A program made the translations under genes and the position numbers. The notes under the pieces were generated by a model. The model worked only from the letters and a program-made list of their open reading frames with translations. It had not been told where the DNA came from and did no database searches. A stretch of 64,000 nucleotides of DNA from Chaetorhynchus papuensis. Lineage: Eukaryota; Chordata; Aves; Passeriformes; Rhipiduridae. The stretch lies in NCBI GenBank assembly GCA_013396525.1, contig VWYX01000285.1, positions 590,002 to 654,001 on the forward strand, given 5' to 3'. Below, piece by piece: positions 33,901 through 45,900 of this stretch. Numbering within the stretch: position 1 is the first letter of the stretch; the number at the start of each line of letters is the position of its first letter.

Positions 33901-36900
33901 AAGGGGTTTCTTTCTACAGAAGCCATCAGAGGATCTAAGAAGATTGAACTGAAGGTCATAGAATGTCTGTATTTATCCTTAGAGCTACTGTAAATACATG
34001 CCTTAGTGCATGCTCTATTAGCAAAACACCATATTTAAATACTACAAGTGAAGGTGGCATGAAATTTTAATTATCATATAACTTAGGCTCAAAATAACAT
34101 TATTTTATAAATGCCTCATGAAATCTCTGCATTTGTGTTTTCACACTTCAGCAATTTTTTTCTAGAAAAAAGTGCCAAAAATGTACTGGCTTATTTGTAG
34201 CCTGCTGCTGTATAATAACAATTAAGTTGCCATTTCACTTGGAAAAGTGACTAAATGGTGATACTCACTCAGCTGGCAAATGTGCTGTTATGTTCTATTG
34301 TTTCTACCTTAATAACTTTATAAACCATTATTACTTGAGTACTGTAAGGCCAATAAAGGCCTTGAAGCACAAAGAATAAATGTGTCTTACACATCTCACC
34401 TGTGGTAAATGAAATTTGGCATAAATTCTGGTCCATACACAGCAGAAAAACTTGGCCAAACTTGTGGATTTCTGACTGTACTTGCAAAGCCAGTAGTTTG
34501 CATAGATGGAAAAAAATGCTTGAAGTAACTATGAGCTTTACCAGAGAGCTAAGTGATACAAAATGCTGAGTGTACAGTAGATTTCAGTGCAACTGCTTTA
34601 CACAGTGAGCTCTGGAAAAGGAAAGTCTGCTGGTTTTCTTTTTTTTTTTTTTTAATTTAGTTGAAAAATTTTAGCAGTCTTGTGGGGAAAATGAATTCTT
34701 TTTTCCAGTAATATATCCCTGTGAAAGTAGTGAAGACCACAAGCAATACCCCCTGGGGTGGGAAAGCCTCTGGTTTTCTTTCTTAGTGCTTGTTAGTTCT
34801 TAGGTGAATAAACCATTGGCTGCCCCAGGTCCAGCACTGCACACTGAAATTCTGGTTTCTGAATTACCTGCAGACACACAGAGGTGCTTCTGATACACTG
34901 CATTTTTTTTCCCTAAGAATTCTTAAAACTGTTAATCTTTGTTTCTCCAGTAATCAGAAAGCTTGATGCAGGTAACAGAATAGAAAGGAAGCAAAACTTC
35001 CAGTACTCCTATAAAAGGAGGCACCAACTGTGGTTAAAACCAACTTGTATCTAAAGAATGACTTTTATAGTGGGGTGTAATTCAGATATACTTAAAGTCT
35101 CAGTAAATTATTTTTGTTTTCTTAAAGGTTGTTAAAAAAAAAAATCTCACTACAGAAAACTTATAGCAAAGGAAAAGAACATGTGTCCATACTTTGATTT
35201 CTCAAAGTTGTAATGATATACTTTCTTTGCAGAAGTTTTTTAATTATTTGGTACATTGCTATAATTTTATTTTTAAGTTCTCTCTGCAATTCTCAGATGA
35301 AGCACTGCAATTTTACTGAGCACAGTAAACACACTTAAAGCGAACATTAATCTGTAGATTTTTTTTTTTGGTTAATGTGACCATTAGAGAAAAATAAAAA
35401 GTGGATCTCCTGAGAGAGTTTGGAAGCAGTACAGGTTGTCATAGAAAATTGAGTCTTGTAATATTTATTCTCCTTTCTGGCATATATGTTTAATTTCTTT
35501 CCTCAGAGCCTGTAGTCTTTTATTTTGCTGTATATCACCAAAGACTGACTTTTTCATTCTTGCATTAGTGAGGTTGATCTGTAGCACTTCTGTATCAATC
35601 CCTCCATTGATCAGGCTTTGCTTGTCAGCTGTTTCCTCAACCACAGAACATTCTTGGACTCTGTAGTGTGGAAACAAATGTACTGCAGGTATTTTATACA
35701 ATACATCAAGAGACTGAGCCTTGTCCTGGTCTTGGATGCTTTCAGCAGCGTCTTTCAGCCTCCTCCAAGGCTTTTGGGATGGATGCACTGATGAGAATGT
35801 GCAGTTCCCTCTGCCCTGGGGGCCCCTGTTAAAATCCTGAAGTCACAAATGGAGGTGTGGTTGTAGTGCCCTCTGGGCTGTTTGTGCACACAGGTGGGGC
35901 AGCAGGGCTGTGCTCACATGGCGGGGTTGAAGTGCTTTGGAAAATAAATGATGCCATTTGAGCTCCCTTATCTGTGAAGGGCTGGCTCAAACCAATGCCA
36001 GGAGCTGCTGCTTGGCCAGCAGCTGTGAAATTGATCTTTTTAACAGTAAAAGAATTGCAAAAGGGAGTGAGCATTTACTGAGCCATCCCCAGCGGTGAGC
36101 AGGTAACATGCACAGAGGAAATGACACATGCAACGTGTTCCCAAAAAGCCCACCATTGTTTGCAGAGAACAAAGGCTACCCCCCAGAGTATATTGCAGTT
36201 ACTGTCACATTCCCTCTGACAAAGGGACAGCCTTTCTTAAATTTTTCAGTTTTAGTATTCTAATGCATTATTAAAACATAAAACCCCTTCCGCTTTCAAC
36301 TCTGTTGCTAAGGGAATTATGATTTCCAAATACGTCCCAATGTATTTAAGCTTTCTCTACAGCAATTCTCACTGTTATGCACAAATCCTGGTGGTAATAG
36401 GCAACACAACTGGTGGGGAAGACCAGTTACTTTCTTTGTGAAAGACTTAAAATACAAAAGTAGAAAATGTAACGAATCAAATAGTATGCAGCAACATCTT
36501 AAAAGTTTTTGCCTAAAAGGGTGACTGCATAATTCTGTAAGCATTCCTTTCCCACAAACATCTTAAAGAATATGAAAGCCTATTTTTCTGGGAAAGGAAA
36601 TGAGCTGAAACACAGATAGAGTTGTTCAAACCCGAAAGACAGTACAGAATTTGGTTCATTGCTTTCTGTCTCTTGGTGTAAGTACTGAACACACCTGCCA
36701 ACTTAACTTTCTGTTGCTGAAGTGTTACATAATGTGTGGGGGAGTTCCTGTCACAAGGTAATTCAATGTACTGGGTTTAAACACTGATTTCCTATTATCC
36801 TCTGTCGTGGACTTGCAGTTCATGTTTAACAAAATAACCTGCTTTTCTGTACAACAGCAATGCTGTGTGATGTGTTATGTAAGGGTGAAACGGTTCCTCT

Positions 36901-39900
36901 CTCAAATGTAGGAAAAGCAGCATTTTTATTATGAACTCCTGCTACAAGAAACTGCAGTAAGCAAAACTCTTGTGGCTTAAGCCAAACGTCCACTCAAGGA
37001 ACTGAGAAGTCCATCACAAATGCTGTGCTATCACTTTTGTTTTTCTAGTGACAGTGATGAGGAAAAGTCAAGAAGAGGCAAATCTCCCAAAGCTGAATTT
37101 AAAGATGAAGAGGAAACTGTGACAACAAAACACATTCATATTGCACAAGCTACAGAAATTACCACCATCAGACAGAAACGCTCAGCAAATCCTTCAAAAA
37201 CCATTGACTTGGGGGCAGCAGCTCATTACACAGGAGATAAAGCAAGCCCAGAACAGAACTCTGCTGCTCATCCTGCACAGCCTACGACAAAGGTGAGGCA
37301 GCAGGAAAACTCAATGTTTTGGAAGCTGTTTTCTTCTATCCTCTAAGACAATTCCTGCTTTAGGGTAGAATTTTTGTTATACAGCCTTGAAGGGAGCTGT
37401 TTTATCAAAAATGTTTAGTAGGACTTACCACAGTCTGTGGAACAGTATAATTGTAATTAATTGTGATTGCTTTAAGGTGTAGAATTTTTTAAATATAGTC
37501 ATTAGCATGTTTTGCTCTCTTCAGGACAGCAAAGAGAATTTTGGCCTGAAGTGTTAAAGATTCTATGAAGCTGCACATTTACTGAAAACTTACCAAATTC
37601 TTCAGTTATAAAAAACTATGAGCTTTTAGCTTTTCAGTATTTGATTGTACATTTAGCCATATGATTGTTGGCTTTAAAGACAAACCTGTTATCTCTTCAA
37701 AGCAAAAACAAACAAAATCCTTCAAAACCCCACAAAACTTCTTAATGTCATTTGATTAATGACATCATGAGTTGATATCTGGTGTAATTTCTTCTCCAGG
37801 CTGCTGTCCCCTCTGGCAGCAAGTCCTCTAATGATCTGGTGGACCTGTTGTTTGATGGAGCCAGCCAGCCAGCTTCCACAGGTAGGTTTTGGGTCTGTTT
37901 CAGTTCTGAGAAGAAGCTTGTTTGTTGCCAGAATAAAGTAGATAAATTGAGAAATGAATACTTGAAAAAATGTAGAACTGCCTAGAAAGAACCTTTTGTA
38001 GCAAGGTACTGTGTGTGCTATTGCATGGGACTAATAAATATTAGTTTAACAAAGACTGACTGCCAGATCAGTCTGTCAAAAACTGTGTATGTAAAGCAGT
38101 TATTTATAATTAACTCTGAAAGCAAGTGCAGTCCATTCGTATTCAAGCATTTCTCATGGTGCAATTCAAAGGCTGGGCAGAGATGGATAATCTTCATGGA
38201 AGCTTTCATCTGAGGTATATGGCAAACTTGATTTTTTGTCTTATTTTCCCTTGGCACTTGGTTGACCCAAACCCTAGGACCAAAAAGAAATTGCTACCTA
38301 AAAGTGAAATTACTCATTTTAAAACACATCCTTCACTCTCTAAATGTGTAGCAAATCTGTTAATCTTCACAGGGACTTACCCTTATGCTCTCAGTATATT
38401 TTTAGGTGTTAAATTTCAGTGCATTGCTACGGGATTGGTAAAGGAGTTCTGAGGATTGGTGCTTTGCTTTTCAAAACCTAAGACTTGAAATTTAGACCTC
38501 CTGTTGTGCTTGCAGGTTCCTGGTATCAATGAGTTTATTTTATTAACTTCACTCCATTGTACATTGGAGTTACCACAGTTCCATGAAAGTTTAAGATCCT
38601 GGATCAGAACCACTGTCCCAAGTCAATACTGAATTTTTTTCTACATAATTCTTATGGCAGAAGAGATTGGAACATTTTTTTTATTTATATACAATGTGTA
38701 TGTTTTTATTTTTATAAAAATAAGATCTCTTTGAGAAGAGAAGTCTCCAGTTCAAAGTGAACCTGCCCATATTTCAAACAGAACTATGGCAGCTGCTGTA
38801 TTAGAGTGTATTTAAATCTTTCATCAGTTTGGCTCTTTGCTGTAGTCAGCCTTTTTTCTTTTCTTTTTTTAATCTTTTTTTCTCCTTTTTCCAAAGCAGC
38901 ATTTAGAAATGGTGCTGAGAAGAGGCACATTACCAGCTGGTCCTGCTAAATAACCTCTGCTGACCTGAGCAGGCAGATGGAAAGGGTTCATTTGTAGTGA
39001 CAGATCTCGCATGGGAATCTTTGAGGCTCGCTCCTGTTGAGAAGATTAGCACTGTCCTTCACGTGCAGGTCACTTGTTATGACCACTGCTCCTTGCAGCA
39101 CAGGGTGTGGGAACATTCCCAGTGTCAGGCAAGGCAGAGGGAAAGGGTCAAATGCAGCCTTTGATGTGTCCTGTGAAGGAACTGGCAGGGAAGTGATGTG
39201 AATTCGGGGAACTCGGGGTTTGCTTATCTGTGTGTTTTCAGGTGCAGAGATGTGAAAGGGTTGATTGGGCTCAGTGTTACTCATTACTGAAGCAGCACAG
39301 TTTGTATGTGAGGGGCTGCTTGGTTGCCATAAAGGGGAAGATGTAAAACCCCTGGTTAGACCTGCTGGGAGTATTTTTTGGTGTTGCTGGAGCTGAGGTT
39401 CCTTAGCCTTTCTTTAGAGAGTTACTGCATCCAGCTTAATCTCTGTCACCTCTCTCTGAAACTCAGTTTTACTTGAAAACAGGCAAGAGAGGGGGAGGAA
39501 AAGTTAACTTGACTGAAAATGTTAAGGGGTTATTTTGGATTTGAACCTAGTTCTGTTTTTAAAATTAAATTAATCCCTAGGCACTGTCAGGCAGCCCAAG
39601 GATAATGGGTGTAGCAGAGAGCATTGATTTTTATTTTTTCCTTTGAGCGTGTGGTCAGGAGTGTGTCATCTGTGTTGCTCATTCAGCTTATAAACTCTCA
39701 AACCATTAACCTGTTCTGAACTCTGTAAGCACATATGTGGGGAAAAAAATACTTGAAAATGTTCATTGCAGTGCCCAGAGTAAACAGGATCAGATCAGAA
39801 TTTTAGTTTGATATTTCCCCATCCCTTTTTCATTCTCAGGTGTCAGTATAAAACTTGTTTATAAACATAGGTGAGATGCTTATTAGATCACTTCAGAATT

Positions 39901-42900
39901 TGTGTAGAAGAAATTTCTTAACTTGCTAAGAAGTCCTCTCCCTCTTGAAAAGGTGTTAAAAGGGTTTCAGTAGTGCTGTGTCTGAAAATTCAGACACCAT
40001 CCTTGCATTCTCTGCTCATGTTTTATATCCTGCACTACATGCTCAGCAAGGAGACATTTCCCCTTGGAAGAACAGTCGCCTTCTTGGCAATGTCTACAGT
40101 AAAATAACATTAAAAAGAAATACAAGTACACATGTATTAGGAAGTGAATGGTTCCTTTTATTACTGCTGGCCATTTATTAAAAAGGAGATGGTTCTGGTT
40201 TAATTAACCCAGTAGAGAGTAGCAGATGGGGCAGAATGTCTTGCAGCGATAAGACAATTCCAAAATGGCACCAGATGTTGGAAGCTGTCCCTGGTGGTGT
40301 TTGAGTGCAGCACAGATGTTCCAGTCCCACCTGGCTGCCTCCTAAGCACTGCGGGCTAAGCAGCTGTGATGTAACCTATATAATGTACGCAGAACACTAA
40401 AAGCACAATAATTGAACTGCTGCAGCTTCTTCTGAGGGTGGGACTGCTTGGAGGTGAAATCTTTGAGGACAAACAAATAAGGTCAACTTCTTGGCTTCCT
40501 CAGGTCAGTGGAATCCCTGCTTAAAAGCAGTACCAGCCACAACTAGGTGATTTTTGTAACTTTTCTGAGTTTATTTCAAAAATCAGCTGTACAATATGGT
40601 TCTTAAATCTGCTGCTTTTATACCTTGGCCGTCTTTTTAGTGAAAAATTGCTACTATGCTGTATTCAGAAGTTAATAATTTATGTGCTGTATACAAATGT
40701 CTAGTTGGAAAACTTAATGTTCTTGCTGTAGAAGGGAAGCAAACTTATAAAAAAATGAACACAAATGCAAGCTCTGTCCTTGAAATCCCAATTCAAGATC
40801 ATTGCAGAATCATTCATGCTTTAAGTAACACAAAAACTAAATATAAAGTGACATGTAATTTTTCATAGGAAGCATAATAAATTAACTTTTATACAATAAA
40901 AATGTTTGGCCTTTTTCATATGATGCTTCCAAATTTTTGATTTTATAAAGTGCCAGACTGGTAGCATCACTCCCTAGTTAAAAATTTGTTAATCTTCTAA
41001 ATATCTCTGAATTTATTTTTAGAGGTGACAAAAACTTGCATGTTTTAGTTCCTCCGTAGGAAAACAAAACTGCAAGATGTGCAAGGCAGTTGGAAATAAT
41101 CCAGTTTATTGTTGCTCAGGCTTGTATAAACATAGTGTGGGGGTGAACAGGAAAACAGAGCCGACTTAGGGAGCAGAATCAATAAATCCATCGTGTCAAG
41201 TACAGAAAGCTTGTCTTCATAAATCCCACATGTAGTTGTTGCAAAGTTTGCACAATCCTGTAACAGCTTTTGGCTTCCCTCTGTTTCTAGGTGGATCAAA
41301 TGACCCATTTGGAGGATTTGCTGATTTTAGTTCACCTGCTGCTTCAGCAAGTTTCCCATCATCACAAGGTAGGACTGATTTAGGGATTGCAGTGCTGTTT
41401 AAGGGTGGAAGGAGGGCAAGAGATGCCGTGTGGCATTATTTAAAGTGCCTTCCCTTTCCAGGGTAAACTCTGTGTGTGTAACTGGACCACAAGTGCTCTG
41501 GGAGGAAGGAAGATGCAGCCTGGCTCAGTGCATGTGCAGACATTTTACCTGCAGACAGACAAGCTTATCAGGAGACATGGCCACCATCTGAAAAGGTTTC
41601 CCTTAAAATTGGATTGGAAAACAATAAAATATGCTTGGAAACCACCTAAAGTGATCCATTTTCCTTTGGTGGAATGTTTGTGGGATCCCTACAAGGGCTG
41701 CAGACAACCCTGGAGTGGGGAGAGGTGGCTGGCTGTCCTTTGTGAGGTTAATTTGAGCAGAAGTGTTGTTTGTAACTGGGGGTTCTCAGCCAGGGTGCAG
41801 GATCAAGTACAAAATGAGAAAAGAACATCAAAGAGGCTGAGCAGCAAATCTACCTGGGAGCCAGCTTTTAGTCAGCATGTTTACATCTCTTCCTTTATTT
41901 GCTGTGTTGGGAAGGCTCTACTGGATCTGGGTTAGTTAATACACCTTCAGTTTACTTGGTAGGAAAGAACTGCTCTCGTTTTTTACAGGCTTTTGCAGTC
42001 AAACCCAAGTTGTTTGCAAACACAAAGCCACCTGCTATGCAAATAACTCCTGCGTTAATCCAGCCTAAATTGATACAATCCTTTATCTGCATTAACATGA
42101 TTAATCTATTCCAATCACCATTATGCAAGGGACAAGGAGTCCTGTGAAATGATTAATCATTCCTGAACAGTGTAAACCCCTCTAGAAATCTTTTCCTTCT
42201 TGATTAATCATCTTTGAAGTCCTACTGAAGGGGCAAAACCTTCTCCCTTTTACCCCCACTTCCATTATTGGTGCTCAGTGCACAGGTCTGAACACAGAAG
42301 GAGCACACTCAGCATTTACTTATCTATCAAGAATATTTAAAGTAGGTTTTAATTTTTAATACGTAATACTAATTGAAACATTCTAATATAGTGCCTCTTT
42401 GTGAGGAAGATCAAAGCAAATGTTCTAGTAAGGCCCTAAGCTAATGAATATTAGCCCACTTCATGCACTGAAGTTGTTGGCAATACTTGGATTTTGTGAA
42501 CAAATTTACTCTTCCACTATTCTTTAAATTGTAATATGTTGGTAATGAGAGATGACTAAAGGTTGAAGGTGTATGTTGATAAATATTTACACAAAGTATA
42601 AAAGACTGCTGCAGTTACCCGTGAGTGGGTGGAATATATTATGGAAGCAGCCATTGGATAGGGCAGGAAACAGAAACTGGCACTGGATTCATCTATCCCA
42701 GCTCTACATGTTTGAGTCTTTGTTCACTCAGCTAAAGAAATCCAAGAGATGATTTAAATGGTCACCAGCACTCAAAGTTCATTTCGTATGGCAGCGCTGT
42801 TGTTTGTGAGGTAGCTGAAGTACCAAAAGTCAGTCAGTGAGAAAATCAAAAAGCTGAGCTGGCCAGTGGCCCAAGCTCTGAATGTGATTCACTGTGTAGC

Positions 42901-45900
42901 CTGTGAGCTGTTTAAATGCTGTTGTTTTATATTCAGCATCTTCTGCAAGTGTTGTTTTTAAGCTTTTCTCCCCCCATCAGTGCTGCAAAGCAACACTTTC
43001 CCTGTTAATAGGGAAACACGTGTTTTAAGGGAGGTAACATCTCCTCCTGTTTGACTCTGAGGTTTGACAAGCTCGCAGTTCACTGGTTTGTGTCACAACA
43101 TCTGTGATGCTGAAGAGGTGCCCTTGCAGGTGTCTACAAACAGCTCGTGCTGTTGGCTCTTCCTTCACAGTGAGATAGAGAGAGCTCTGAGTTCTGTGTT
43201 CTGATTTAAACACTTGTCTCCAAAAACCTCATCTACTGAAATGGAACAGTGTCTAAGTGGTGAACTACAAGAGTTCAGCAGAGCTGCTGCTGAGAGAAAT
43301 GATTGATCCAAGATTGAATTTCTGCTTCAAATCAAGACATTTAGTTCAGGAATCAAATTTAGAAAACCTAATGTGTTTTACTTGAGCACTTCATGGGACG
43401 GGAAGTGCTTATTCCTTATGACCTCAAATAAGCATTCCCTGGCAGCCTGCTTTCAAAGTTCTGGGTCTTATTCCCCTCAGCATGGTTTTATACAAAAACC
43501 TACAATTGTATACAACCAAATTTGGATGTAGTTGTCTTTATCATGACAGAATTTGCTTTATCCAGTGGCTTGTTCCTGACAACTGCTCTCTCTGCAAATA
43601 CCAGAATGCCAAGATAAAAAGTTGATAAATATGATCCAAGTTCTCAGTGTTGTTCTGACTGTGGTCTCCAGTCTACCCCAAGTTATCTTCCAGTTGTACT
43701 TCAACTGAAGCAAACCTGTCCCTGCTTGCCTGGCATCCACAGGTGACACATTATCAAACATCTTCTACTTTCTGTGTACGGGTGTTTCATATTTCCTTTG
43801 GTACCTTGTTAAAATTGTTGGAATATTCATGAGAGGGAGTGATGTCCAGATGGAGGTTCTACCTGCAGATGTTAATCTGGACGGACACAGATCAGCTCAC
43901 ATTTGTTTCAGTTCATGGAATATGGCATTTGCTCAGTGCCTTTCTCTAAGTCTTCTGTCTTTCTTCTCTGTCTTCCTTCTTCCCACGCTGTTGCCTTTCC
44001 TTCAGGTACAGCAACAAGTGGAAATGGAGACTTTGGTGACTGGAGTGCCTTCAACCAAGCTTCTCCTTGTGCCAGTGCTTCGTCTGGGGAGCTCTTCAGC
44101 AGCACGGCACAGCAGCCAGCTCTAGAGCTCTTCAGTGGCTCACAGCCAGCTCCGGGCCAGCCTCCAGCTGCTTCCAATTCTGTGGATCTTTTTGATTTGA
44201 TGGGACCCTCTCAGACAACCATGACCTCCTCACAAAGCATGAATTTCTCCATGATGAGTTCCAGTTCTGTGGGTGTCAGTTTACCCATGTCCAGGTCACA
44301 GGTAGGCTGCTGTTGGTACAGTTTGCTAATGACCTTCTTCTCCTTAATCACAGCATTGAAAATAAATCCATTCCTCTCTTGGAGGAATCTGCTCACTCAG
44401 ATGTGATCAGCATTTTGTCAAAAATGTTTCAATTGCCTCCTAAACAGAAAAGTCCTTTTATAAGCCAGTCTTCTTGAAGATGGGCTTCATTGCTCTAGGA
44501 GGTGTAGCTGCTTTTTTGGAGAAGTCTAAGTTGATATTTTAAAGCCCTTCTCCACAGAATGTTACAGGTTTCCAGCCTCAAGGAGATGGAGGGGAGGACT
44601 GGCCTGTTCTCCAAAAGACAGAAGTGCCTGCTGCAGTGGAGGGTGGTTTGGAAATGGGAATGGATCAGCTTGGTGCTAGGAGGAAAGAATCAGCCTGTCT
44701 CAGTTCAAAGCTTGGCTGCTGTTGGTCACTGTCACTCCACATTGATGTGGGACTTGATCTCTGCTTACAAATACTCAAAATCTAACTGAGGAGCAGCACC
44801 TGGCAGTACTGCTTTGGAAGAGCTAAAGTTCATGGCATCCTGGGTTTTTATTGTCTTCTGTGGAAAACTAAGTACTTGTTGTTTAGCCCTGTTTCCTACT
44901 GGTAAATTGTTTCAAGTGAATCCCAACCAGCTTTTCTTTTTTAGCCTCTGCAAAGTGTGAACCCGATGATGCCTAAGCCTAACTCACTTTATAATGCAAG
45001 GACAGAGATGGTCCAGAAAAATGCAAGCAAAACTCTCCCCTCAACGTGGTCAGATCCCAGTGTAAATATCAGTTTGGACAATTTAGTACCTGGGATGCAG
45101 CCTTCCAAACCCCAACAGCCATCGCTTAATACCATGATGCAGCAACAGAGTAAGTGATCATTGCACTGTTCTGTGCACACTGAGCCCTGTCTGTGTTCCA
45201 TAGGCTGTCCCTGAGATCCAGTCTTCTGTCCATTACTGTTTTCCTACCTTTAGTCACACTTTTCATTAACTACTGTGACATTGTGACACAAGTGATGTTT
45301 TCTAAATGGAGATGGGTGTGTCAGGAGGCTGAGTCTGTGCAGGTTCTACTGTTGAGCTTGCACCATTGCTGTATCTTGACTTCAGATAATCTTTGGAACT
45401 TCTCTAGAATATTTATTGTTGTAAAATGATATTCAAAACTTCTGTAGAGAAGTTTTCTGAGTCTTCACACAGAAAATAGGGAAACAAATGCAGTAGAATA
45501 ATAGAATCATTAAGGCTGGAAAATACCTCAGGGATCAATGAGTCCAACCTGTGACCCATCCCCACCTTGTCAGTGGCACGTCCAGTCCTTTCTTGGACAC
45601 CTCCAGGGATGGGGGCTCCAAGCCTCCCTGCGCAGCCCCTTCCAATGCCTGACCACCCTTTCAGTGAAGAAATTCCTCCTGATGTCCCAATCAGGAAATA
45701 GCTGCAGGTCTGGCCATTGTATTCACATTCACAGCAGTGACACACAACTTTCTTAAAATCCGTGAGCTCCTTCAGTATCACCAGATTGCACTCAGTGATT
45801 TTTGTGCTCTCTCTCTTTGCTGCAGATATGCAACAACCGATGAATGTCATAACGCAGAACTTTGCAGCTGTGAACCTCAGCCCTCAGCCCAACATGATGC

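Noticed and set aside
41474..41935. 153-codon plus-strand open frame in intron 9
   Set aside because: No recognised family, no supporting splice sites in phase with CLINT1, and a length compatible with chance.
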